In this document: in pieces, positions 23,531 to 31,462 of the stretch
Layout of the letters: each line of letters opens with the position of its first letter
Numbering within the stretch: position 1 is the stretch's first letter
Origin: Tenacibaculum sp.
GTDB taxonomy: Bacteria; Bacteroidota; Bacteroidia; Flavobacteriales; Flavobacteriaceae
NCBI GenBank assembly: GCA_020629275.1
Contig: JAHDDQ010000019.1
Location: 1 to 33,927 of the forward strand
Direction of reading: 5' to 3'
Length of the DNA: 33,927 nucleotides
Notes under the pieces: generated by a model
Told to the model about the DNA's origin: nothing
The model's database searches: none
What the model saw: the letters and a program-made list of their open reading frames with translations, nothing else
Program-made: the position numbers and the translations under genes

Positions 23531-24645
23531 TCTGCTTGGTGTTTAAGTACATAAATAGCGAAACTTCCAAGCCAATGTCCGCCCTCATAACTATCACCTA
23601 CTAAATTCGGCAGTGAATAATTAATATGTCGATTTGCTATGTTTTGTAAATGATTGTATTCTGGTAAGTCTTCTATTATTTTATAAATAGCCCAAGCTCT
23701 AGAGAAGTTAACTCCGTCTAAATGGACTAGTTTTCCATCTTTTCTGTCTGAAACTTCTCCCACAGGCAACTTAAAGTTTTGATCTTTTAGTTGTGGTAAA
23801 AAATCGCCAAACCAATTTTTAAAATCTTCTTTGTTTAAAACTCTTTTCATTATTGCTGCTTCTTGTAAACATGGCGATAGGAAATCATATCCACTAGGTT
23901 CCCATGAAAGTGGACAATCTGCATCTTTAAGATAAAATTCTTTTGCTCTTGTTTCAATCAAAAGTTTTAATTCATTATTTCTTAATGTATTTGCATAATC
24001 CCATGCGAAAGTTAATCCGAATGCTGTATTTGTGTGTTCTCCTACTCTAATTGGATATTTTAGTTTTGGAAGGAACTCAAGATATTTCTGTATAATTAAA
24101 TTTGTTAATGGTTGTAGGTTCTTCTCTAACTCTCTAGCTATTTCAGTATCCCACGTGTGTAATTCTTCTGCCAATTTTAATAACCAAGCCCAACCATAGG
24201 TTCTTTCATAGCTTTTATTATATTTCTTATAGAAATAGGCTACTTCTTTATCTATATTTTCTTTAGATATATTTGCTAGTAGTTGTGTCTTTATTGTCTC
24301 AGAGTTTTCTAACTCGGGAAACTGCTTTAATAAGGCGACTAAACTCCAATGACCGTGCACAGAAGAATGCCAATCAAAACAACCATAAAAAGCAGGATGT
24401 AATTCTTTAGGCGATTGTAAATCTTTTTTACCGCCTATGGTCTGATTTAATTTATTAGGGTACTCCACATCTATACAATGAATTGGTAAAGATGCCAGCT
24501 TATTAGCTTGTTGAATATTTAATTTTGTTGTTTCAATTTTTTCAACTTCTACTTTTTTTCCAGAAATAATCTCTTTTTCTGATTTGTCATTTTTTTTACA
24601 TGCAGAAATCAATAATAAAGCACTTAATACAATTATTTGTTTCAT
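23527..24645 (-). CDS. DUF2891 lipoprotein, first gene of the 5-oxoproline operon
   Basis: The 372-residue protein starts at ATG 24645 with a lipoprotein signal MKQIIVLSALLLISAC (Cys16) followed by a Lys/Ser/Glu linker. The body matches the DUF2891 family: HPAFYGCFDWHSSVHGHWSLV, YGWAWLLKLAEELH, RVGEHTNTAFGLTFAWDYA, SWEPSGYDFLSPCLQEAAIM, HLDGVNFSRAWAIYKI and SYEGGHWLGSFAIY. His, Trp and Glu clusters suggest an alpha/alpha-barrel enzyme such as a glycosidase-like or metal-binding fold, but no activity is established. It overlaps the transporter gene in an ATGA, so it is coupled to pyroglutamate uptake and breakdown. An in-frame GTG at 24705 is rejected because it would bury the lipoprotein signal. 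Confidence 0.85.
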   Translation of the reverse strand: MKQIIVLSALLLISACKKNDKSEKEIISGKKVEVEKIETTKLNIQQANKLASLPIHCIDVEYPNKLNQTIGGKKDLQSPKELHPAFYGCFDWHSSVHGHWSLVALLKQFPELENSETIKTQLLANISKENIDKEVAYFYKKYNKSYERTYGWAWLLKLAEELHTWDTEIARELEKNLQPLTNLIIQKYLEFLPKLKYPIRVGEHTNTAFGLTFAWDYANTLRNNELKLLIETRAKEFYLKDADCPLSWEPSGYDFLSPCLQEAAIMKRVLNKEDFKNWFGDFLPQLKDQNFKLPVGEVSDRKDGKLVHLDGVNFSRAWAIYKIIEDLPEYNHLQNIANRHINYSLPNLVGDSYEGGHWLGSFAIYVLKHQAE

Positions 24646-24721
24646 TGTAATATAATTTGGTTGATATAAATGTAATGAAATCTGTTTATCTTTTATACTT
24701 TTCACACTTGGGTATTAAAAA

Positions 24722-24750
24722 ACCTCACAGTTTTTTAAAATCTGTGAGGT
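24722..24750 (-). terminator. Distal terminator after the fibre-like gene
   Basis: ACCTCACAG (24722-24730) pairs with CTGTGAGGT (24742-24750); the adjacent A-run (24716-24721) gives a U-run on the minus strand. It lies about 26 nt beyond a second hairpin. Confidence 0.75.
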
Positions 24751-24775
24751 CTGAGGTAAATTATTCTATTTAAAA

Positions 24776-24799
24776 AACAATGGGTTTAAACCCATTGTT
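24776..24799 (-). terminator. Proximal terminator after the fibre-like gene
   Basis: A perfect palindrome (half AACAATGGGTTT then its reverse complement) folds into a 10-bp stem with a 4-nt loop. The flanking A-tract gives TTTTTTAAAT on the minus strand. It begins 10 nt after the stop at 24810. Confidence 0.8.
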
Positions 24800-24809
24800 A
24801 GAGTTTACA

Positions 24810-26261
24810 TTAAAACTTCTTATTTCTTAGTAATTCTTCTATTTTATCGAGTCTGTTTTTTAACTCTCTGTTTTCTTTTTTCACTTCTTTTATATCTTCT
24901 TTCTGAGATTTTAGCTTTTGGATTTCTTTCTCTTGTTGAATCGTATACAAAGTAAGTTCTTCTATTTTTTCAAGAAGTTTCTTATTCATTTCACCCAACT
25001 TAACTCCATTTTCTGCAACTTCTTTTGCTGAAGGAATATTAACTAAATGTCCTTTTTCTTTTATTTGCTTTTCAACTTCGTCTAGCGTTGGTAATACGTA
25101 TTCTTTTGTAAATACATAATCTGGCCAATTAGATTGTAATTTTACAGTTACTTCTTCAGCTATAATCCCTTTTGAACCTGCAACCGCTAATTTATAGCCC
25201 TTAGTATCTCTTGTACCTATTCCTACATTTCCTTTATCAGTTAACATCATAACATCTATATAATTATGGGTTATATTCAAAGAAGGATCTGGAGTAACTC
25301 TAAAAAACATACCTCCACCGTAATGCTTCGCAGTACTATTATCAGAAAAAATTCTATCGTTAGTATCATGACCTAATTGAATATCTGTGTAATCTGAGGT
25401 GGTCTGATTTAAAATTAAACTTCCCCTAATTTTGGCATGCCCGTTAACATCTAACTTTCGTGTTGGCGAGGTAGTACCTATTCCTACATTACCATTATCA
25501 TCTATTCGCATTCTTTCTATTGCATCTTTACTATTTGTTCCGCTAGTTCCGAACGTTAATTTTCCTTTTCTTCCGTACCTTTCTGCTGCTAAACTTTTAA
25601 TAAAAGAACTTATATGCTTTCCATCTGCATCTCCATTATAAAATTGAATTTCTCCAAGCAATTGATTATCTATTGCATTTACATCCTTACTTGATAGTCT
25701 TATTACTGGTGGGTTTGTACCATTTGTATTTCCGCTTTCAACTTCTAATTTTTGAGTTGGTGTTGTAGTGCCTATCCCTAAGTTACCTTTAGAAATATAA
25801 TTACTACCATTTCCTTCAATTTTTAACAAACCAGAAGTTTTAATATCGCTTTTAGAATCTAACAAAGTTCTCCAATCATTAAAATCTCCCTTAACCCCAT
25901 TTTCGGCGACGTGCTGTGCATATTTACTTATTCTGAAGTACATTTTATTTGTTACTGCTCCAAAATAAAGATTATTTTCCCAATGGTTAGCAAGCCCATT
26001 AATAGCTAACAAAGTACCATACGAATTATTATCTGGTGAGTTTCCTCCTGGTCTCGTAGTTACATAATCATCGAAAAGTTTAATACTCATTGGACTTATT
26101 TGAGTTCTTGGCATTTTAGAGAAGTCATAACCTACTCTAGGGAATGTTAATTGATTTGATGTTACTTTTCCTGTAGTTGTATTATCGCCTGTGTTAGTCC
26201 ATTGTGCGTTTACCGTTAACATAAACCCTCCAAAGAGAATTGATGAAATTATCTTTTTCAT
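24810..26261 (-). CDS. Exported fibre-like protein with GIGT repeats and C-terminal coiled coil
   Basis: The 483-residue product has a signal peptide (1-19, ending VNAQ) and three copies of a motif like NVGIGTTSPTRKLDVNG at about 160-173, 258-274 and 345-361. These are the head and neck repeats common to Bacteroidota tail-fibre-like or trimeric proteins. Residues 375-425 (SNWPDYVFTKEYVLPTLDEV, EKGHLVNIPSAKEV) match the widespread C-terminal module before a coiled coil at about 425-480 rich in Lys, Glu and Leu. A trimeric surface or periplasmic fibre is the likely form. No phage genes are around it, so this is a host-family protein. It stands between two terminators as a single gene. The ligand is unknown. 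Confidence 0.78.
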   Translation of the reverse strand: MKKIISSILFGGFMLTVNAQWTNTGDNTTTGKVTSNQLTFPRVGYDFSKMPRTQISPMSIKLFDDYVTTRPGGNSPDNNSYGTLLAINGLANHWENNLYFGAVTNKMYFRISKYAQHVAENGVKGDFNDWRTLLDSKSDIKTSGLLKIEGNGSNYISKGNLGIGTTTPTQKLEVESGNTNGTNPPVIRLSSKDVNAIDNQLLGEIQFYNGDADGKHISSFIKSLAAERYGRKGKLTFGTSGTNSKDAIERMRIDDNGNVGIGTTSPTRKLDVNGHAKIRGSLILNQTTSDYTDIQLGHDTNDRIFSDNSTAKHYGGGMFFRVTPDPSLNITHNYIDVMMLTDKGNVGIGTRDTKGYKLAVAGSKGIIAEEVTVKLQSNWPDYVFTKEYVLPTLDEVEKQIKEKGHLVNIPSAKEVAENGVKLGEMNKKLLEKIEELTLYTIQQEKEIQKLKSQKEDIKEVKKENRELKNRLDKIEELLRNKKF

Positions 26262-26337
26262 AAAATAAATAAATTTAAAAATTAATTACAATGCATAGCT
26301 AAAAGAAGAATATTCTTTTTCAATTAGCATTTTTTTG

Positions 26338-26345
26338 CAAATTTA
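26338..26345 (-). promoter_or_regulatory. -7 element for the fibre-like gene
   Basis: On the minus strand TAAATTTG matches TAnnTTTG exactly, 76 nt before the ATG at 26261 and just downstream of the ahcY terminator. Confidence 0.4.
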
Positions 26346-26360
26346 TATATTTATAATTAA

Positions 26361-26387
26361 AAAAACTCACCAAGAGCGAGTTTTTTA
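26361..26387 (-). terminator. Terminator of ahcY
   Basis: AAAAAACTC (26361-26369) pairs with GAGTTTTTT (26379-26387) around a 9-nt loop. It lies 136 nt after the ahcY stop and before the fibre-like gene's promoter. The A/T ends could work both ways. The 136 bases between hold no clear gene. Confidence 0.7.
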
Positions 26388-26523
26388 ACCTAGTATTCAA
26401 TAAAATACAAATATCTATTTGATATGATTTTATCTTTTCATCATTATTCTAGTATGGACAGAAGTTTGTTTATCATTCACAGATTACTTCAGTCGTTTCT
26501 CTCCTTCCTAATGACGTTTATTC

Positions 26524-27840
26524 TTAATATCTATAATGTTCTGGCTTATATGGACCTTCAACAGTTACCCCAATATATTCTGCCTGCTCATTACGTAATT
26601 CTGTTAGCTCAACACCTATTTTTGCTAAATGTAATTTGGCTACTTTTTCATCTAAATGCTTAGGTAACATGTAAACATCGTTTCCGTAAGCTTCTTTGTT
26701 ATTCCATAACTCGATCTGAGCTAATGTTTGGTTTGTAAATGAGTTAGACATTACAAAACTTGGATGACCTGTAGCACAACCTAAGTTTACTAAACGTCCT
26801 TCAGCTAAAAGAATAATATCGTTACCGTTTACCGTGTACTTATCAACCTGAGGTTTAATCTCTACTTTAGATCCACCATGATTGTTATTTAACCAAGCCA
26901 TATCGATTTCATTATCAAAATGACCGATATTACAAACAATAGTCTTGTCTTTCATTGCTTCGAAATGACGAGACTGCACGATGTCTTTATTACCAGTAGT
27001 AGTAATTACGATATCAGCATTTCCTACTACAGTTTCTAAACGCTTTACCTCGAAACCATCCATTGCAGCTTGTAATGCACAAATAGGATCAATTTCTGTA
27101 ACAGTTACGATACTTCCTGCTCCTTTAAATGAAGCTGCTGTACCTTTTCCTACATCACCATAACCACAAACGACAACTCTTTTACCAGCTAACATAATAT
27201 CTGTTGCTCTACGAATTGCATCAACTGCAGATTCTTTACATCCGTATTTATTATCGAATTTAGATTTAGTTACTGAATCATTTACGTTAATTGCAGGCAT
27301 TGGTAATGTTCCATTCTTTACACGTTCGTATAAACGGTGAACTCCTGTTGTAGTTTCCTCAGATAAACCGTTAATTCCTTCAGCTAATTCAGGATATTTA
27401 TCTAAAACCATATTCGTTAAATCTCCACCATCATCTAAAATCATATTTAATGGCTTCTTATCTTCACCAAAGAATAATGTTTGCTCTATACACCAGTCAA
27501 ACTCTTCTTCGTTCATTCCTTTCCAAGCATACACTGGAGTTCCAGCAGCAGCAATTGCAGCAGCAGCTTGATCTTGAGTTGAAAAAATATTACAAGAACT
27601 CCAAGTAACCTCAGCTCCTAGAGCTTGCAATGTTTCAATTAACACAGCTGTTTGAATAGTCATGTGTAAACAACCAGCAATACGAGCTCCTTTTAATGGT
27701 TGCTCATTTTTATACTCTTCACGTAAACTCATTAAACCTGGCATTTCTGCTTCTGCCAATTCAATTTCTTTTCTTCCCCAATCTGCTAAAGAAATATCTT
27801 TAACTTTGAAAGGAACATACGTAGCTGATTTTGTGCTCAT
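26524..27840 (-). CDS. ahcY: Adenosylhomocysteinase
   Basis: The 438-residue enzyme hydrolyses S-adenosylhomocysteine to adenosine and homocysteine with bound NAD+, relieving inhibition of methyltransferases. Visible landmarks are [21 protein letters not shown] (substrate-binding, first half read), [52 protein letters not shown] with the catalytic Lys and Asp region, the NAD-binding [29 protein letters not shown], and the C-terminal YRY that reaches the neighbouring subunit. Length and motifs are normal. It is divergent from a phosphopantetheinyl transferase gene 63 nt away and has its own -7 element. Confidence 0.96.
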   Translation of the reverse strand: MSTKSATYVPFKVKDISLADWGRKEIELAEAEMPGLMSLREEYKNEQPLKGARIAGCLHMTIQTAVLIETLQALGAEVTWSSCNIFSTQDQAAAAIAAAGTPVYAWKGMNEEEFDWCIEQTLFFGEDKKPLNMILDDGGDLTNMVLDKYPELAEGINGLSEETTTGVHRLYERVKNGTLPMPAINVNDSVTKSKFDNKYGCKESAVDAIRRATDIMLAGKRVVVCGYGDVGKGTAASFKGAGSIVTVTEIDPICALQAAMDGFEVKRLETVVGNADIVITTTGNKDIVQSRHFEAMKDKTIVCNIGHFDNEIDMAWLNNNHGGSKVEIKPQVDKYTVNGNDIILLAEGRLVNLGCATGHPSFVMSNSFTNQTLAQIELWNNKEAYGNDVYMLPKHLDEKVAKLHLAKIGVELTELRNEQAEYIGVTVEGPYKPEHYRY

Positions 27841-27876
27841 ATTTTTGTATCTTTATTTATCTAAAATTTTGAGTCG

Positions 27877-27884
27877 CAAAATTA
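27877..27884 (-). promoter_or_regulatory. -7 element for ahcY
   Basis: On the minus strand TAATTTTG matches TAnnTTTG exactly, 36 nt before the ATG at 27840, inside the 63-bp divergent gap with the phosphopantetheinyl transferase gene. Confidence 0.5.
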
Positions 27885-27903
27885 CAAAATAACTTTCTAA
27901 AAC

Positions 27904-28530
27904 ATGCCTCTTTACAAAACATTAACGGATAATAACAACACTAAAGTTTTGATTTGGAAGATTGAAGAGTCTTTTGATGATTTATTCACAGGTATTGAAC
28001 TGACTGAAAATAGTTTGGAAAGAGTTCAAGGAATGAAATCCGATTTACATCAACGAGGTTTCTTGAGCGTGCGACATTTACTTAAGGAAATCGGTTATAC
28101 AGATAATGACTTGTTTTATGATGAATTTGGAAAACCACATTTGAAAGATGGTAGTTTTATTTCAATTACACATTCTTTTACTTTTTCAGGGTTAATAATT
28201 TCCAAAAATCAAGAAGTAGGTATTGATATTGAAAAAAGACGTGATAAAATCCTAAAGATTGCTCACAAATTCACCCCTATAGAAGCATATAAATCCATTG
28301 CAAACCATGATGCTTTAGTAAGTAAGCTAACTATAGTTTGGGGTGCTAAAGAAAGTTTATATAAAATATATGGTAAGAAAAAATTATTATTTCTAAACCA
28401 TATGTACATCGAAGATTTTTCTTTTGAAACAAAAAAAACTTCTGGAAAAATTCTTTATGAAGGTACTACTAGCCAATATGACATTCATTTCCTAGAAATA
28501 GAAGATTTTACCTGTGTGTATGCATATTAA
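27904..28530 (+). CDS. 4'-phosphopantetheinyl transferase (Sfp type)
   Basis: The 208-residue protein transfers the phosphopantetheine arm of CoA to a carrier protein Ser. The two diagnostic motifs are EVGIDIEKRR (about 107-116), whose acidic residues bind Mg2+, and VWGAKESLYKIYGKK (about 149-163). The N-terminal FLSVRHLLKEIGYTDNDLFYDEFGKPHLKDG and SITHSFTFSG match the Sfp/EntD group used for fatty-acid ACP or secondary metabolite carriers. No synthase cluster is nearby, so it probably serves the primary ACP. It is single, divergent from ahcY, and followed by a weak hairpin. Confidence 0.9.
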   Translation: MPLYKTLTDNNNTKVLIWKIEESFDDLFTGIELTENSLERVQGMKSDLHQRGFLSVRHLLKEIGYTDNDLFYDEFGKPHLKDGSFISITHSFTFSGLIISKNQEVGIDIEKRRDKILKIAHKFTPIEAYKSIANHDALVSKLTIVWGAKESLYKIYGKKKLLFLNHMYIEDFSFETKKTSGKILYEGTTSQYDIHFLEIEDFTCVYAY

Positions 28531-28592
28531 TCATCTCGTAGATTAATTTAAATCTATTTATATACTCAAGGATTATTTGATTGATTGATGTT

Positions 28593-28600
28593 TATATTTG
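28593..28600 (+). promoter_or_regulatory. -7 element for the thiamine-binding-like/pnuC operon
   Basis: TATATTTG matches TAnnTTTG exactly and ends 28 nt before the ATG at 28629. GATTATT (28571-28577) and AATAATC (28608-28614) form an inverted repeat around it, a possible operator. No thiamine riboswitch is visible in this 98-nt gap. Confidence 0.5.
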
Positions 28601-28628
28601 TCCTACGAATAATCAAACTTTTCCCTAA

Positions 28629-28889
28629 ATGAAAATTTCAGTAGAACTTACTCTTACACCACTTCAAGATGATTTTGAGCAACCAATAATAAATTTTATC
28701 AAACGATTAAGAGCTTCTGGTTTAACAATCCTTGAAAATCCGTTAAGTACACAAGTATATGGTGAATATGATAAAGTAATGGAGCTATTAACTAGCGAAG
28801 TAAAGGATGCTTTTGAATTAATTGACAACGGTTTATTATTAATGAAAATAGTAAAATCTGATAGAAGTACATATGAACCACATTTTTGA
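28629..28889 (+). CDS. Thiamine-binding-domain protein (MTH1187/YkoF-like)
   Basis: The 86-residue single-domain protein matches the Thiamine_BP (formerly DUF77) family: MKISVELTLTPLQDDFEQPI, FIKRLRASGLTILENPLSTQVYGEYDKVMELL and a final strand LLLMKIVKSDRS. These ferredoxin-like proteins form tetramers; YkoF, a two-domain member, binds thiamine, while the ligand of most short members is not proven. Its last 17 nt overlap the pnuC start, so the two are translated together. This suggests vitamin uptake, thiamine or nicotinamide riboside. Confidence 0.8.
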   Translation: MKISVELTLTPLQDDFEQPIINFIKRLRASGLTILENPLSTQVYGEYDKVMELLTSEVKDAFELIDNGLLLMKIVKSDRSTYEPHF

Positions 28890-29502
28890 TTTTCTTTTTG
28901 GACAATATACTCAATATGAAACGTTAGATATTTGGCTGGAAATTATTGCAGTAATCTTTGGTTTTCTATCCGTTTGGTTTTCAAAGAAGAATAATGTTTT
29001 TGTTTTTCCTACAGGTATGATAAGTACGCTGATTTTTGTGTATTTATTACTCAAATGGGAGTTACTTGGTGATATGATGATTAATGGTTATTATTTCATA
29101 ATGAGTGTTTATGGTTGGTATATCTGGACACACAAAATAGATGGTGAAATGGTTACTCCAATATCTAAAACTACATTAAAAGAACATAAAATTAGTGCTG
29201 CTATATTTCTATCAACATTAGTTTTTGTGTATGTCGTTTATGTTAGCTTTGACAAATGGACAAGTTGGGTAGCTTATGTAGACACCGTAACTACTGCTAT
29301 ATTCTTTGTAGGGATGTGGCTTATGGCTAAACGAAAAATTGAAAATTGGATTTATTGGATAATTGGAGATCTTATTTCTGCTCCATTATATTTTCACAAA
29401 GGATTTACATTCACTAGTTTTCAATATTTAATATTTACCTTTATCGCAATTGCAGGATACTTAGCATGGAAGAAAAACTTAAACAACAATCAATTAACTT
29501 AA
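28873..29502 (+). CDS. pnuC: PnuC-family vitamin transporter (nicotinamide riboside or thiamine)
   Basis: The 209-residue membrane protein has about seven helices with PnuC landmarks: WLEIIAVIFGFLSVWFSKKNN, FPTGMISTLIFVYLL, MINGYYFIMSVYGWYIW and ENWIYWIIGDLISAPLYFHKG, ending GYLAWKK. PnuC carriers allow facilitated diffusion and rely on intracellular phosphorylation to trap the vitamin; a kinase-like gene follows with a 37-nt overlap. A NadR-like partner favours nicotinamide riboside. The thiamine-binding-like gene before it leaves thiamine (PnuT) open. Confidence 0.88.
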   Translation: MNHIFDFLFGQYTQYETLDIWLEIIAVIFGFLSVWFSKKNNVFVFPTGMISTLIFVYLLLKWELLGDMMINGYYFIMSVYGWYIWTHKIDGEMVTPISKTTLKEHKISAAIFLSTLVFVYVVYVSFDKWTSWVAYVDTVTTAIFFVGMWLMAKRKIENWIYWIIGDLISAPLYFHKGFTFTSFQYLIFTFIAIAGYLAWKKNLNNNQLT

Positions 29503-30119
29503 TTAAAGTTGTCTTATTTGGCCCAGAAAGTACTGGTAAAACTACACTATCTCGTCAATTAGCCCGCCACTATAATACCGTTTGGGCACCAGAATATGCG
29601 CGTGAATATTTACAAGATAAGTGGAATACAGAACGTAGAACTTGTGAAAAAAAGGATCTAATTCCTATCGCTGAAGGACAAATGCATCTTGAAAATAGCC
29701 TCGCTAAAAAAGCTGATAAAGTTTTAATTTGTGATACAGATTTATTAGAAACAAAAGTATATTCAGAAGAATATTATGGTGGCTTTGTTGATGCTAAACT
29801 AGATGAAGCTGCACTTAAAAATTCGTACGACATCTACTTTCTAACTTATATAGACACACCTTGGGAAGAAGATGACTTAAGAGACAGACCAGAATTACGT
29901 GAAGAAATGTTTAATGCTTTTAAGAATTCTCTAGAAAAAAATAACAAACCCTATATTTTATTAAAGGGAGATAAAGAAACCCGACTTAAAAAAGCTATCT
30001 CTGTTATTGATAATTTGATTTCAAAAAGCACTAATTTATATGCTTACTCTGACACGCTTATCGATTTAGATTTTCACTTTATGCACCAAAATAACAACGC
30101 TAATGATTTTATGCATTAA
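29466..30119 (+). CDS. NadR/AAA_28-like P-loop kinase
   Basis: The 217-residue cytosolic protein has a Walker A GPESTGKTT at 19-27, then HYNTVWAPEYAREYLQDKW, IAEGQMHLENSLAKKADKVLICDTDLLETKVYSEEYYG (read in two parts), YFLTYIDTPWEEDDLRDRP with the Arg-rich lid, and FKNSLEKNNKPYILLKGD. This is the ribosylnicotinamide-kinase half of NadR and related AAA_28 proteins, without the adenylyltransferase or repressor parts. It overlaps pnuC by 37 nt, so it very likely traps what PnuC imports, by phosphorylation. The ATG at 29466 is kept because it leaves a short lead before the P-loop. Confidence 0.85.
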   Translation: MEEKLKQQSINLIKVVLFGPESTGKTTLSRQLARHYNTVWAPEYAREYLQDKWNTERRTCEKKDLIPIAEGQMHLENSLAKKADKVLICDTDLLETKVYSEEYYGGFVDAKLDEAALKNSYDIYFLTYIDTPWEEDDLRDRPELREEMFNAFKNSLEKNNKPYILLKGDKETRLKKAISVIDNLISKSTNLYAYSDTLIDLDFHFMHQNNNANDFMH

Positions 30120-30121
30120 CC

Positions 30122-30526
30122 GTGAATTTTGAAATTATACATACAGAATTACAATTTAAAGCGACACGAAGTTCAGGTGCTGGTGGACAACATGTAAATA
30201 AAGTATCGTCAAAAATTGAATTATCTTTTAATGTTAATGATTCTAATGGATTATCGGCTAATGAAAAACAAATATTACTTAAAAAATTAGCTGCAAAACT
30301 CTCTAAAGAGCAGTCGTTAATATTGACTTGTCAAGAAACTCGTTCTCAACACAGAAACAAGGAGATTATAACTAAACGCTTTTTTGAACTCTTGAAAAAA
30401 GCTTTTGTAAGAAAGAAAATTAGAATTAAAACGAAGCCTAGTCGAAATTCTTTGAAGAAGAATGCAGAGAACAAACGTAGGAATAGTTTAAAAAAAGCGT
30501 TGAGAAGGAAACCGAATATTGATTAA
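30122..30526 (+). CDS. arfB: Alternative ribosome-rescue peptidyl-tRNA hydrolase ArfB
   Basis: The 134-residue protein has the release-factor catalytic loop SSGAGGQHVNKVSSKIEL with GGQ at about residue 20-22, then a helical body and a very basic C-terminal tail (RKKIRIKTKPSRNSLKKNAE, KRRNSLKKALRRKP). That tail inserts into the empty mRNA channel of stalled ribosomes, where GGQ hydrolyses the peptidyl-tRNA. The E. coli homologue (YaeJ) is 140 residues. The start is a GTG at 30122, 2 nt after the previous stop, and no ATG is near, so it is probably coupled to the kinase gene. It converges with a TerB-like gene 1 nt away. Confidence 0.9.
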   Translation: MNFEIIHTELQFKATRSSGAGGQHVNKVSSKIELSFNVNDSNGLSANEKQILLKKLAAKLSKEQSLILTCQETRSQHRNKEIITKRFFELLKKAFVRKKIRIKTKPSRNSLKKNAENKRRNSLKKALRRKPNID

Positions 30527-30527
30527 G

Positions 30528-30908
30528 TTACCTTTGGTTAATTCTTTCGATATCTTCTCTAAATTTTTGAGTTAAATTATTTACAAAGCCATCTATCTTT
30601 TCTTTCTCTTCCTTAATAATTCCATCACTTGCTTTTGCAATTTCATTCAGTACCTCTAAAAGAAAATCATATTCCTCATCTGGCCCATGATCTTCACAAT
30701 ATGCTATTACCTTTTTATATAAATCTTCAATATCATTTTTCTTTTCTACTTCATAATCAAAAGACCATTTAATATCTTTCCCCCATCTATGATCGGATAG
30801 TCTTTTTTCAATAATCGTTAATTCTTCTTTCTGAATGACACCATCAGCCATAGCTACTACATATATTAACTCACCGAACGACTCAAATAATTTATGCATA
30901 CTTTTCAT
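30528..30908 (-). CDS. TerB-like helical protein
   Basis: The 126-residue protein has two copies of the TerB acidic motif: AMADGVIQKEELTIIEKRL (about 19-37) and KASDGIIKEEKEKIDGFV (about 91-108), separated by an acidic helix region (YCEDHGPDEEYDFLLEVLNEI). TerB-like domains occur in tellurite-resistance and stress proteins and in the N-terminus of DjlA; Asp and Glu residues may bind a metal. No other ter genes are present, so tellurite resistance is not implied. It stands alone, 67 nt before a membrane protein gene on the same strand. It was likely named on fold only. Confidence 0.75.
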   Translation of the reverse strand: MKSMHKLFESFGELIYVVAMADGVIQKEELTIIEKRLSDHRWGKDIKWSFDYEVEKKNDIEDLYKKVIAYCEDHGPDEEYDFLLEVLNEIAKASDGIIKEEKEKIDGFVNNLTQKFREDIERINQR

Positions 30909-30975
30909 AATCTTAATTTTTTAAAATGATTTCAATTAGAAATCAATATTCTTAAAAACCCTCTTTACAGTTAAT

Positions 30976-31389
30976 TTAATTGTTAGTCGTAGCTTTAGAT
31001 AATTTGATAAATACTAATAGGAAAAACAAAAAGAAGAACCAATCATTTATCCCGTATATGGTATAGAATAATCCTGCCATTTTATCTTGATCGTATACAG
31101 ACGAAAGGTCATTGTTTATAATCCATTTAGTCCAAGTAAATCCATAAATGAATTTTTCAATTACAAATATTGCTATCAACCATTTTAATTGCTCATACTT
31201 TTGAGATACTGCCAAAAAAACACACCCCCACAGAACAATCATTAATAATCCAAAGTTAGACATAACCGCAGGATCAATTTTAGGTATGACATTGTTTGTG
31301 AAAAATCTCGATAAAATCAAAACTCCACCTATATTCATTATTCCTGATAAAATAAATCCTCTTTTAATGATTTCATGACTAAACTTCAT
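30976..31389 (-). CDS. Four-helix membrane protein, function unknown
   Basis: The 137-residue protein starts MKFSHEIIKRG and has four predicted helices: FILSGIMNIGGVLILSRFF, VMSNFGLLMIVLWGCVFLA, LKWLIAIFVIEKFIYGFTW and INDWFFFLFFLLVFIKL. A short polar loop (NNDLSSVYDQDKMA) links helices 3 and 4. There is no clear signal or catalytic motif. It resembles small DoxX- or DUF-type flavobacterial membrane proteins only in layout. It lies between a TerB-like gene and the carboxylase operon, and neighbours give no clear clue. Confidence 0.6.
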   Translation of the reverse strand: MKFSHEIIKRGFILSGIMNIGGVLILSRFFTNNVIPKIDPAVMSNFGLLMIVLWGCVFLAVSQKYEQLKWLIAIFVIEKFIYGFTWTKWIINNDLSSVYDQDKMAGLFYTIYGINDWFFFLFFLLVFIKLSKATTNN

Positions 31390-31417
31390 ATAAACTTACT
31401 TTTTTAAATGTCTTGTA

Positions 31418-31462
31418 AATTATTTCAAATAAGGGGCTTTCGCCCCCTTGTTTGAAATAATT
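31418..31462 (-). terminator. Long hairpin at the end of the carboxylase operon
   Basis: Twelve outer pairs (AATTATTTCAAA, about 31418-31429, with TTTGAAATAATT, 31451-31462) continue through a T-G pair into AAGGGGC/GCCCC-C-TT with one bulged C and a TTTC loop. It begins at the carboxyltransferase stop. A clean U-run is lacking on the minus strand, so termination is probable, not certain. Confidence 0.65.

Noticed and set aside
24810..26261. Prophage remnant because of the tail-fibre-like gene
   Set aside because: Flanks are ahcY and the 5-oxoproline operon, there is no integrase or att-like repeat, and the protein carries a signal peptide.
26424..26663. 79-codon plus-strand frame across the ahcY end
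   Set aside because: It overlaps the ahcY coding end in antisense and no family is recognisable.
28531..28628. Thiamine pyrophosphate riboswitch upstream of the thiamine-binding-like gene
   Set aside because: No CTGAGA-type or ACC-TGA conserved blocks, and the gap with a -7 element at 28593-28600 leaves too little room.
30528..30908. Tellurite-resistance locus
   Set aside because: Only one TerB-like domain protein is present, with no other ter genes.
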